The notes under the pieces were generated by a model. It worked only from the letters and a program-made list of their open reading frames with translations. It had not been told where the DNA came from and ran no database searches. A DNA stretch of 64,000 nt from Burkholderia cepacia (lineage in GTDB: Bacteria > Pseudomonadota > Gammaproteobacteria > Burkholderiales > Burkholderiaceae): contig NZ_LDWR01000042.1 in NCBI RefSeq assembly GCF_001039005.1, positions 62,001-126,000 on the forward strand, given 5' to 3'. Below are positions 9,131 to 17,147 of this stretch, in pieces. Within the stretch, counting starts at the first letter, position 1. Each line of letters starts with the position of its first letter. The translations under genes and the position numbers were made by a program.

Positions 9131-9215
9131 TTTATATATCACCATCCTATCTTACCAATAGTGAAAACCCGGACATCTACGTGACCGGGCCGCCATACAA
9201 GGTGAGGAGGCGAGC

Positions 9216-9974
9216 GTGATAGACTTTGCGACGCGCGCTTGCGCCGAAAGCGCATTGACCAAGATCCATCGGATGAAATCGACAGAACCCAAGCGGCTTT
9301 ACCAATCGGTCGCGGCCCAGATCGTCGCGTTGATTCGTCAGGGCGAATTCGCGATCGGCGAACGTCTGCCGCCGGAGCGCGAGCTGGCGCTGACGCTCGG
9401 CGTATCGCGTCCGTCGCTTCGCGAGGCGCTGATCGCGCTGGAAATCGGCGGCCAGATCGAGATCCGGATGGGCTCCGGCGTTTATGTCCGCGACTCGGCG
9501 GCCGACGACGTCGGCACGATGGGCACGCTCGGCGACAGCCCGTCGGAACTGATGCAGGCACGCGCGGCCATCGAAGGCAGCGTTGCCGCGCTGGCCGCCG
9601 CGCGGATGACGGCCGCGATGCTCGATCGCCTGCGCCGCACGGTCCAGCGCATGAAGCGGCTCGCGGAGGCCGGCAAATCGCCGGTCGAAGCCGACCGGCA
9701 GTTCCACATGCTGATCGCGGAAGCGGCCGGCAATTCGGTGCTCACCCGCTTCGTCGGCGAGCTGTTCGACAGCCGCCACGACCCGATCGCCGCGGCCATG
9801 CGCGGCCACGCGGAGAATCCGCAGACCTGGACCGCCGCGGTGCGGGAGCACGAGGACGTGCTCCACGCGTTGCAGGCCGGCGACCCGATCGCGGCCCAGA
9901 CGGCCATCCGCGCGCATCTTCGCTCGTCCGAAGCGCGCTGGATCGACGGCGGCCTGAAAGCCGACCCGGATTGA
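9216..9974 (+). CDS. GntR-family transcriptional regulator, FadR subfamily (FCD domain)
   Basis: Predicted sugar-acid-responsive repressor of 252 residues. The winged helix-turn-helix is at about 28-90 (LPPERELALTLGVSRPSLREAL, shortened here to its core PPERELALTLGVSRPSLRE). A helical FCD ligand domain follows, with the metal-site residues in EADRQFH and HEDVLHAL. It is divergent from the L-sugar operon, which it most likely controls through the palindrome over the operon's -35. The GTG start at 9216 is chosen because AGGAGG ends five bases before it; the first downstream ATG (9273) has no clear ribosome-binding site. Confidence 0.86.
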   Translation: MIDFATRACAESALTKIHRMKSTEPKRLYQSVAAQIVALIRQGEFAIGERLPPERELALTLGVSRPSLREALIALEIGGQIEIRMGSGVYVRDSAADDVGTMGTLGDSPSELMQARAAIEGSVAALAAARMTAAMLDRLRRTVQRMKRLAEAGKSPVEADRQFHMLIAEAAGNSVLTRFVGELFDSRHDPIAAAMRGHAENPQTWTAAVREHEDVLHALQAGDPIAAQTAIRAHLRSSEARWIDGGLKADPD

Positions 9975-10070
9975 CCGGCACACGAGTGCCCGCGCCCACC
10001 CGCGCCCTGGTCGCGACGCGCCACGCGGCACCGTGTGTAAACCCCACCCCTTGAATTTAATCAAATCCCC

Positions 10071-10252
10071 TATAATGGAATTTGCTTAAATTTTTGTGGC
10101 ATTACTGTCACGCTATTGTTGAAATTATCCCGAATATCGGTTTTTAATTTCATTCCCCTTGCAGTCGCCCATCGCGATCCGCGACGCACACGCGAGGTGA
10201 TGCGACAAGCAGCAACCGGGCCTCGCCCGACGCGTGCCCCGGCGTTTTTTTT
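10071..10252 (+). ncRNA. Candidate small RNA or long leader between the GntR and AraC genes
   Basis: The 438-base gap between the two genes (9975-10412) contains no convincing coding frame. It does hold an unusually AT-rich tract with a consensus -10 TATAAT at 10071-10076, though its -35 is weak. An intrinsic-terminator-like hairpin followed by eight T residues ends at 10252. A transcript of about 170 nucleotides from near 10083 would fit. It could equally be an attenuated leader of the AraC gene that starts at 10413. Confidence 0.28.
10216..10252 (+). terminator. Intrinsic-terminator-like hairpin with T-run
   Basis: CCGGG (10216-10220) can pair with CCCGG (10238-10242), closing a GC-rich loop that contains its own short stem. 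T8 follows at 10245-10252. Such a T-run is rare in this GC-rich window. It lies 240 bases past the GntR gene and 160 before the AraC gene. Confidence 0.4.
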
Positions 10253-10412
10253 CTGGATATGATCGTCGCCATGACCTGCCGGTCGGCATGACACCTTCCG
10301 GCAGACGCCATGCGGATCGCGCGCGTCAAGGCAATCACCCTGCTCCGCGCCCGGACGGCATGAACCGGCTTCGGCCGGCATCGGATTTGAGAAGGGACAC
10401 GTTAGCCAGACC

Positions 10413-11357
10413 ATGAACCTGCACGCTGAAACACGGTGCTTCTCGGATGTGTTCCTCCATTCCCAGGCGATCGTGAACTGGTCGCAGCACTACGATCAGA
10501 TCAGTCCCGGCACCGCCACGACCTCGCTGCGCCAGGTTGCCGGGCAGCGCTTTCACGTCTTTCGCGAACGCATCAACCAGCGCGTCATGCAACACGGGAT
10601 GGCGCCGCGCGACCGCCTCTGCTTCGCGCTGCCGATCGCCAGCGCGGTCGCGCCGGTGGTCCAGGGGCGCACCGTCGAGCGCCCGAGCCTGCTGACCTTG
10701 CGCGGCGGCGAGGAGTTCGTCGCCCATCTTCCGTGCGACACCGAGGTGCTCGCGTTCACGATCGATCGCACGCTCACGGCCGATCGCGCACTCGACGAAC
10801 TCGCGAACCTGCCCGCGCGCGTGCTGAAGCAGCCGGTGCTGCCCATCTCGCCCGCGCGTTACGGCCATGCACTGGATGGCCTCGAGCGCGTGCTCTGCCA
10901 GGCGCTCGACAGCGGTTCGCTCACGGCACGCGATGCGTTCGACGAACGCGTGCTCGCGCACAGCGTCGTCGGCATCCTGCTCGACCTCGTGCAGTCCGAC
11001 GAAGCGGATGCCGGTGCGCTGCCGTCGGCATCGACGCAAAGCTACATCGTTCGCCGCAGCCAGGAAATCGCGCTGGAAAGCGACGACGTGCCGACGGTCA
11101 TCGATCTCTGTCATCACCTTCGAATCAGCCGCCGCACGCTGCAATACAGCTTCCAGAACGTCGTCGGCACCACGCCGACGGCCTACCTCCGCTCGATCCG
11201 GCTGAACGCGGTGCGACGCTTCCTGATGACGACACCCGAGACGATGCGGATCGGCGACGCGGCGGCGCAATTCGGCTTTTGCCACTTCGGGCGCTTCTCC
11301 GCGTACTACCAGCAACATTTCCACGAGTTGCCGTCGCACACGCCGCGCCTGAGCTGA
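10413..11357 (+). CDS. AraC-family transcriptional regulator (EutR-like)
   Basis: Predicted transcriptional activator of 314 residues. The first 210 residues are a variable sensor region resembling EutR-type proteins. The C-terminal AraC/XylS DNA-binding domain (about 220-310) has both helix-turn-helix motifs: DLCHHLRISRRTLQYSFQNV and IGDAAAQFGFCHFGRFSAYY, then the usual GxxPxxYLRSIRLN-type linker. It is followed by an APC permease and an amine-type catabolic pair on the same strand. Two copies of a 19-bp box, at 11423 and 13244, are its most likely binding sites. Confidence 0.87.
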   Translation: MNLHAETRCFSDVFLHSQAIVNWSQHYDQISPGTATTSLRQVAGQRFHVFRERINQRVMQHGMAPRDRLCFALPIASAVAPVVQGRTVERPSLLTLRGGEEFVAHLPCDTEVLAFTIDRTLTADRALDELANLPARVLKQPVLPISPARYGHALDGLERVLCQALDSGSLTARDAFDERVLAHSVVGILLDLVQSDEADAGALPSASTQSYIVRRSQEIALESDDVPTVIDLCHHLRISRRTLQYSFQNVVGTTPTAYLRSIRLNAVRRFLMTTPETMRIGDAAAQFGFCHFGRFSAYYQQHFHELPSHTPRLS

Positions 11358-11422
11358 GACCGCGCGTGCACGGCACGCTGCGGCGTCGCATCCGGGTAAT
11401 CCCCTGCCGCCCGGCGCACGCG

Positions 11423-11467
11423 GATTGCCGATAGCGGACAACGTCCCGCTTTTCGGCACCGTAAATT
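11423..11467 (+). promoter_or_regulatory. Activator box and -10 upstream of the APC permease
   Basis: The 19-base box GATTGCCGATAGCGGACAA (11423-11441) recurs without mismatch at 13244-13262. A -10-like TAAATT (11462-11467) begins after exactly 20 bases, and the second copy has the same spacing to TACAGT. The box therefore reaches the -35 position, typical of an AraC-type class II activator site. The permease start lies about 180 bases downstream. Confidence 0.55.
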
Positions 11468-11650
11468 TTGTCGTCGGCCTGCTCGCGCGCTCCGTGCGCG
11501 TCACCGGGCGGCCGTCGAAGCGCACACCTGTGTCGCCGGCGGACGGCAGCCTCCACTGCCGGATCGTCAGGATCGGCCCGCGACGCAGGGACATTGATCA
11601 GGCATGCCGGTGTCGATTCCTGACGGACGATCCGGCCAGCAGGACTACTC

Positions 11651-13090
11651 ATGAACGAACTGTCATCCCGGTCCGAAGCGGGGCTCAGCAAAAACGCCGT
11701 CGGACTTTCGCACATCGTCTTCTTCGTCGTCGCCGCGGCCGCGCCGCTCACCGCGATGGTCGGCGCCACCCCCGCGGCATTCTCGCTCGGCAACGGCCCG
11801 GGCGTGCCCGGCGTATTCGTGCTGGCGGGCGTGATGTACCTGATCTTCAGCATCGGTTATGCGGCGATGAGCCGGCACATCTCCAATGCGGGCGCCTTCT
11901 ATGCGTACATCGCGAACGGGCTCGGGCGACCGGTCGGCGTGGGCGGCGCATTCGTTGCGATCGTCGCGTACAACGCCGTGCAGATCGCGATCTACTGCAT
12001 GTTCGGCTTCTTCCTGAACAACGGCGTCCAGCAGCACTACGGTATAGACGTTCCGTGGTGGGCGTTCGCGCTGGCCTGCGTCGCCGCCGTCCACTTCTGC
12101 GGCGCGCGGCGCATCGAGTTCAGCGGGCGGCTGCTCGGCATGCTGATGATCGGCGAGATCGCGATCGTGATGCTGCTCGATCTCGCGATCGTCGCGCACG
12201 GCGCGAGCACCGGCGGCTTCAGCGCGAAGCCGTTCGGCCCCACGATGGTGTTCGCGCCCGGGCTCGGCACCGCGCTGGTGTTCGTCCTCGGCTCGTATAT
12301 GGGCTTCGAGGCGACGGCCATCTTCTCCGAGGAAGCCCGCGATCCGAAGCGCACGATCCCGCGCGCCACGTACCTGGCCGTGGTCCTCATCATGGTGTTC
12401 TACGCGCTGTCGTCGTGGGCGATCGTCGAGGCATGGGGCGAAGGCCAGATCGCCGCGCAAGCGAACCGCGACCCGGCCAATCTGTGGTTCGCCGTCAGCG
12501 GCCGGCTGCTCGGCGGCATCGCGACGGACGCGATGAACGTGCTGCTCGTCACGAGCCTCTTCGCGGCCATCCTGTCGTTCCACAACACAATCACGCGCTA
12601 TTTTTACGCGATGGGCCGCGAACGCGTGCTGTGGCGCAAGCTCGGCCATACGTGCCCCGTGCATCGCTGCCCCGACGTCGCCGGGAAAGTGCAGACGCTG
12701 ATCGCGCTCGCGGCCATCGTCGGCTCCGCCGTCTTCCGCCTCGATCCGTTCGCGGTCGTGTTCTCGTGGATGAGCGCGCTGGCCACGATCGGCATCATCG
12801 CGGTGCAGATCCTCGTGGCGGCATCGGTCATCGCGTTCTTCGCGCACGACCACCGCGATACCGGCCTCGTGCACCGCCTGATCGCGCCGCTCGTCAGCAT
12901 CATCGCGCTCGGCGCCTGCCTCGTGCTGGTCATACGCAACCTGTCCGTGCTGAGCGGATCGGATTCGACCTTCGTCGCGATGTTTCCGTATTTCCTGCTC
13001 GCCATCGGCGCGCTCGGCATCCGCGCCGCGTTGCGGTTGAAGCGCAGCGATCCCGACCTGTATCGCGAACTCGGACGCGCCGTCCAGTAG
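11651..13090 (+). CDS. APC-family amino acid/polyamine permease
   Basis: Inner-membrane transporter of 479 residues with about twelve hydrophobic helices. The N-terminal SHIVFFVVAAAAPLTAMVG is typical of the APC superfamily, as is GFEATAIFSEEARDPKRTIP (about residues 218-237), in which Glu-rich positions follow the glycine-phenylalanine pair. It is likely a proton-coupled importer of an amino acid or amine. It lies between an AraC regulator and an aldehyde dehydrogenase/aminotransferase pair and shares a 19-bp promoter box with the latter, so it probably imports their substrate. The substrate is not determinable from sequence. Confidence 0.88.
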   Translation: MNELSSRSEAGLSKNAVGLSHIVFFVVAAAAPLTAMVGATPAAFSLGNGPGVPGVFVLAGVMYLIFSIGYAAMSRHISNAGAFYAYIANGLGRPVGVGGAFVAIVAYNAVQIAIYCMFGFFLNNGVQQHYGIDVPWWAFALACVAAVHFCGARRIEFSGRLLGMLMIGEIAIVMLLDLAIVAHGASTGGFSAKPFGPTMVFAPGLGTALVFVLGSYMGFEATAIFSEEARDPKRTIPRATYLAVVLIMVFYALSSWAIVEAWGEGQIAAQANRDPANLWFAVSGRLLGGIATDAMNVLLVTSLFAAILSFHNTITRYFYAMGRERVLWRKLGHTCPVHRCPDVAGKVQTLIALAAIVGSAVFRLDPFAVVFSWMSALATIGIIAVQILVAASVIAFFAHDHRDTGLVHRLIAPLVSIIALGACLVLVIRNLSVLSGSDSTFVAMFPYFLLAIGALGIRAALRLKRSDPDLYRELGRAVQ

Positions 13091-13169
13091 TCGCCGCGCT
13101 GCCGGTGCCACACGCTTCATCGGCATCGGCATCGGCATCGCGTTGCCCCACACCTGACACTTGCCCGCT

Positions 13170-13203
13170 GCCGGCGCGACACGCCTCGACGTGTCGCGCC
13201 GGC
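13170..13203 (+). terminator. Strong hairpin after the APC permease gene
   Basis: A perfect 14-bp stem, GCCGGCGCGACACG paired with CGTGTCGCGCCGGC, encloses a 6-base loop. It lies 80 bases past the permease stop and has no T-run. It separates the permease unit from the next promoter. Just before it is a short CATCGG tandem repeat (about four units). Confidence 0.5.
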
Positions 13204-13243
13204 GTCGTTGCGCGGGTATTCCCTATCCCGATCTCGCCGCAGC

Positions 13244-13288
13244 GATTGCCGATAGCGGACAAGGCCCGCCATTTCATCGACATACAGT
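13244..13288 (+). promoter_or_regulatory. Activator box and -10 upstream of the aldehyde dehydrogenase
   Basis: Second exact copy of the 19-base box (13244-13262). The -10-like TACAGT (13283-13288) starts 20 bases after the box, as at the APC permease promoter. The dehydrogenase start is 88 bases further on. The shared box and spacing suggest co-activation by the AraC protein. Confidence 0.55.
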
Positions 13289-13375
13289 GGATCCGACGTT
13301 GAAGCCGGGCCGTGGCAGCCGCCATCGCCTCGACCGGCCCGGCCCGACGATTCGCCCCTGGGAAATACGGACACC

Positions 13376-14821
13376 ATGATGAAAATTCAGAACCTGATCG
13401 GCGGACGGCATTGCGATGCATCTGCCGGCCGCACCTTCGAAAAGCTGGCACCGGCGAACGGCGACCATGTCGCCGCCGTGCCCGCGTCGACCGCCGAAGA
13501 CGTCGATCGCGCGGTGCGCGCCGCACATGGCGCACTGCACGACGACGCATGGGCGCGCGCGGGCGGATCGGCCCGGGCCCGCTGGCTGCTTCGGCTGGCG
13601 GACCTGGTCGAGCGCGAGCGCGAAGCGCTGGCAGGACTCCTGGCCGTCGAACAAGGACGTCCGCTTGCCGAGATGCGCATGATGGACCTCCCGATGTGCA
13701 TCGACACGCTGCGCTACTTCGCCGGCTGGGCCGACAAGCTCGAGGGTCGCACGATTCCCACCGACGGCTTCATGGGCCGCCCGACGCTCAACTACACGCG
13801 GCGTGCGCCGGTGGGCGTCGCCGCGCAGATCATCCCGTGGAACGCGCCGCTGATGATCGCCGTGTGGAAACTCGCGCCGGCGCTCGCGGCCGGCTGCCCG
13901 GTGGTCATCAAACCGTCGGAGGACACGCCGCTTGCGCTGTCCCGGCTCGGCGAACTCGTCTGCGAAGCCGGCCTTCCCGCCGGCGTCGTCAACATCGTCC
14001 ACGGCGTCGGTTCCGAAGTCGGCGCCGCGCTGGTCGCGCACCCGCTCGTGAGCAAGATCAGCTTCACCGGCAGCACCGAAGTCGGCCGTGCGATCGCCGG
14101 CGCAGCCGCCGCGACCTTCAAGCGCGTCACGCTCGAACTCGGCGGCAAGGCCGCGCAGATCGTGTTCGCGGATGCCGATCTCGACCGCGCGATCCCGTCG
14201 CTGATGGCCGGCATGTTCGCGAACCAGGGGCAGACGTGTGCGGCCGGCTCGCGCGTGCTCGCGCACCGCTCGATCGCGCACGCCCTCGAAGAGCGGCTCG
14301 CCGACGCCGCCCGCGCCATCCGCGTCGGCCCGCCGACGGAACCCGGCGTGCAAATGGGCGCGCTCATCAACCCGCGTCACCTCGCACGCGTGCGCGCGCA
14401 CGTCGAAGGCGCGCTCGCCGAAGGCGCGGTCCTGCTCGCGGGCGACGAACAGGTGCCGCCGCGCGGCTGCTTCATGCGCCCGACGATACTCGGCGGCGTG
14501 CATCCGGACATGCGGATCGCCCGCGACGAAGTGTTCGGCCCGGTCGGCATGGTGATGCCGTTCGACACCGAGGACGAGGCGATCCGCATCGCCAACGACA
14601 CGCCGTTCGGCCTGTCCGCGTCGGTCTGGACGCAGGACGTCGGCACCGCGCACCGCGTCGCCGAGCGGCTCGACGTCGGCGCGGTCGCCATCAATGCCTG
14701 GAGCCCGATCGACGCACGCCTGCCGTGGGGCGGCACCAAGCAGAGCGGGATCGGGCGCGACCTGTCGAAGGCCGCGCTCGATTCGTACCTCGAGGAAAAG
14801 ATCATCAGCGCAGCCCTGTGA
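13376..14821 (+). CDS. NAD(P)-dependent aldehyde dehydrogenase
   Basis: ALDH-superfamily enzyme of 481 residues that oxidises an aldehyde to its acid. Key residues are intact: N156 in IIPWNAP, the general base E254 in VTLELGGK and the nucleophile C288 in NQGQTCAAGSR, with the C-terminal PWGGTKQSGIGRD. It is followed after 55 bases by a class III aminotransferase. Together they would convert a primary amine or omega-amino acid to a semialdehyde and then an acid. The aldehyde substrate (for example aminobutanal-type or succinate semialdehyde-type) is not resolved. Confidence 0.9.
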   Translation: MMKIQNLIGGRHCDASAGRTFEKLAPANGDHVAAVPASTAEDVDRAVRAAHGALHDDAWARAGGSARARWLLRLADLVEREREALAGLLAVEQGRPLAEMRMMDLPMCIDTLRYFAGWADKLEGRTIPTDGFMGRPTLNYTRRAPVGVAAQIIPWNAPLMIAVWKLAPALAAGCPVVIKPSEDTPLALSRLGELVCEAGLPAGVVNIVHGVGSEVGAALVAHPLVSKISFTGSTEVGRAIAGAAAATFKRVTLELGGKAAQIVFADADLDRAIPSLMAGMFANQGQTCAAGSRVLAHRSIAHALEERLADAARAIRVGPPTEPGVQMGALINPRHLARVRAHVEGALAEGAVLLAGDEQVPPRGCFMRPTILGGVHPDMRIARDEVFGPVGMVMPFDTEDEAIRIANDTPFGLSASVWTQDVGTAHRVAERLDVGAVAINAWSPIDARLPWGGTKQSGIGRDLSKAALDSYLEEKIISAAL

Positions 14822-14876
14822 TTCCGCGGCGCACGCCGCCCCGCACTGTCTTCAAGCACTTCGTGAGAGAACCACC

Positions 14877-16241
14877 ATGGACTATCAAAAGCGACAAAAG
14901 CGATTCTGGCACCCGATGAGCTCGGCGGCCGCCGGACACACGACCCCCACCGTCATCATCGCGCGCGGCGACGGCAACTACGTGTACGACGTCGAGGGCC
15001 ACCGCATGCTCGACGGCGTCGGCGGACTGTGGAACGTCAACGTCGGCCATAACCGGCCGGAAGTGAAGGCGGCGATCGCCCGCCAGATGGACGAACTGTC
15101 CTACTACCAGACCTTCGACGGCGTCGCCCACCCGCGCGTGTACGACCTGGCCGACCGCCTGTGCGCGATGTTCGCGCAGGAGGACATGCAGCGGGTGATG
15201 TTCGGCAGCGGCGGGTCCGACGCGGTCGAGACCGCGCTCAAGATGGCGCGCCAGTACTGGGTCGCCGCGGGCGAGCCGTCGCGCACGAAATTCCTGTCGC
15301 TGCGCAACGGTTATCACGGCGTGCACGTCGGCGGCACGTCGATCGGCGGCAACGGCGTCTACCATTACAATCACGGCCCGCTGCTGCCCGGCTGCGTGCT
15401 GCTCGACACGCCGTGGCTCTATCGCAACCCGTGGAACTGCGACGATCCGCAGCAACTCGTCGAGCATTGCATCCGGCAACTCGAGGAAACGATCGCATAC
15501 CATGGTCCGCAGACCATCGCCGCGTTCGTCGCGGAGCCGGTGCAAGGCGCGGGCGGCCTGATCGTGCCGCCCGCCGACTACTGGGCGCGCGTGCGGGACG
15601 TGTGCGACCGCAACGGCATCCTGCTGATCGCCGACGAAGTGGTTACCGGTTTCGGCCGCACCGGCAGCATGCTCGGCAGCCGCGGCTGGGGCGTTGCCCC
15701 CGACATCCTGTGCGTCGCCAAGGGCATTTCAGCCGGCTACGTGCCACTCGGCGCGACGCTGTACAACGGGCGCATCGCGCAAGCGATCGAACAGGGCGCG
15801 GGTTTCTCGCACATGGTCATGCACGGTTATACGTACAGCGGGCATCCGCTCGCGTGCGCCGCGTCGCTCGCGGTGCTCGACATCGTCGAAGCCGAGGATC
15901 TGCCGGGCAATGCGGCACGGGTGGGCGAGCGCCTGCTCGAGCGACTGCTGCCGCTGACGGCCGACTTCGAGACCGTCGGCGACGTTCGCGGCAAGGGGCT
16001 GATGCTGGCGCTCGATCTCGTGACCGACAAGGCCAGCCGCACGCCGCTCGATCCGGGCCAGGGATTCGCGGCGCGTGTGGCCGACGCCGCACGCAAGCGC
16101 GGCGTCCTGGTCCGCGCGATCGCCAACAAGGTGGTGATGTCGCCGCCGTTGACGCTGCAGCAGGACGAGGCCGACTTGATCGCGGTGACGCTGCGCGAGG
16201 CGTTGCAGGAGTGCTGCGCGGATTCGCGATCGATCGCCTGA
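14877..16241 (+). CDS. Class III PLP-dependent aminotransferase (omega-amino acid/diamine type)
   Basis: Fold-type I aminotransferase of 454 residues, similar to the omega-amino acid:pyruvate and putrescine:pyruvate (SpuC) group. The PLP phosphate region is GSGGSDAVETA; D253 in IADEVVTGFGRTG contacts the pyridine nitrogen; K282 in CVAKGISAGY is the Schiff-base lysine. ATG 14877 is chosen because the encoded MDYQKRQKRFWHP is the family's usual start; a longer frame upstream overlaps the dehydrogenase gene. Transamination of the imported amine would give the aldehyde for the preceding enzyme. Confidence 0.9.
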   Translation: MDYQKRQKRFWHPMSSAAAGHTTPTVIIARGDGNYVYDVEGHRMLDGVGGLWNVNVGHNRPEVKAAIARQMDELSYYQTFDGVAHPRVYDLADRLCAMFAQEDMQRVMFGSGGSDAVETALKMARQYWVAAGEPSRTKFLSLRNGYHGVHVGGTSIGGNGVYHYNHGPLLPGCVLLDTPWLYRNPWNCDDPQQLVEHCIRQLEETIAYHGPQTIAAFVAEPVQGAGGLIVPPADYWARVRDVCDRNGILLIADEVVTGFGRTGSMLGSRGWGVAPDILCVAKGISAGYVPLGATLYNGRIAQAIEQGAGFSHMVMHGYTYSGHPLACAASLAVLDIVEAEDLPGNAARVGERLLERLLPLTADFETVGDVRGKGLMLALDLVTDKASRTPLDPGQGFAARVADAARKRGVLVRAIANKVVMSPPLTLQQDEADLIAVTLREALQECCADSRSIA

Positions 16242-16389
16242 GCGCGCGGACAGCCGGGCGCACGGACTTTTCGTCGAAGGTTCGTGCGCCGCGATCCGGC
16301 CTCGGTTCGACGAAGATCGTCGCGGGACGTCGATGTCGGCGATCGGCATCCCGCCTGTCACAGTTTCGTTTTCAAGGATGACAAGTCAA

Positions 16390-16953
16390 ATGGACAACCA
16401 GGCCATTGCATTCACGGTGGAGAAATACCCGCTCGCGCTTCGGCTGCTGCACTGGGTCAGGGCGATCCTGATCGGCGCACAGCTCTGGACCGGATGGACC
16501 ATGGTCCGGCTCGACGACAACCTGCCGGCCAAGTTCGACTGGTACTACCCGACCCACAAGGAGTTCGGCGTGCTCACGCTGCTGGTGGTCCTGACGCAAC
16601 TGGCGATCCGCTCGATGAAGCCGCTGCCGCCGCTGCCGTCGAGCCTGCCCAGGCTCGACCGGAAGCTCGCCAAGATCGCGCACTACCTGCTCTACGCGCT
16701 GGCGATCATCGTGCCGCTGATGGGTTATTCGATGTCCAGCACCTACACGCAGAGCGACGGCGTGCCGTTCTTCCTGGTCCGCGTGCCGGAGCTGCTGCCG
16801 AAGAACGACCACTGGTTCGTGGTGTTCCAGTGGCTGCACAAGACGCTGGCCTACACGCTGCTCGCGCTCGTCGTCCTGCATATTCTCGCCGCGCTGAAGC
16901 ACCGGTTCTTCGACCCGAACCGCGAAAACGACGTATTGCGGCGGATGCTGTAA
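16390..16953 (+). CDS. Cytochrome b561-family inner-membrane protein
   Basis: Four-helix di-heme cytochrome b561 protein of about 187 residues. It has heme-ligand histidines in LRLLHWV (helix 1), YPTHKEFG (helix 2), IAHYLLYA (helix 3) and FQWLHKTLAY with VVLHILAAL (helix 4). Such proteins pass electrons between quinol and periplasmic acceptors or superoxide. The alternative ATG 16378 adds four residues; a CAAGGA site overlaps that codon, which favours 16390. It follows the aminotransferase by 148 bases and may be independently expressed. Confidence 0.82.
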   Translation: MDNQAIAFTVEKYPLALRLLHWVRAILIGAQLWTGWTMVRLDDNLPAKFDWYYPTHKEFGVLTLLVVLTQLAIRSMKPLPPLPSSLPRLDRKLAKIAHYLLYALAIIVPLMGYSMSSTYTQSDGVPFFLVRVPELLPKNDHWFVVFQWLHKTLAYTLLALVVLHILAALKHRFFDPNRENDVLRRML

Positions 16954-17147
16954 CGCCGCGACAAAACGGGACCGCGATCCCGGCGACGTTCCGCATTCGG
17001 GTCGCGCGTCCACGGCGGCCCGATCTCTTTCATTTCAAATATTTCGTTTTACTAACTACAAGCGGACCGTTTCGAGCGTCCGGCGATCCCGCACGCCATC
17101 GAAAACGGCACCGCACGGCCCTACCGGCCCTCACCTGGAGATCGACG

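Noticed and set aside
13115..13139. Short CATCGG tandem repeat
   Set aside because: About four units only, in a non-coding gap beside a terminator hairpin; no sign of phase variation.
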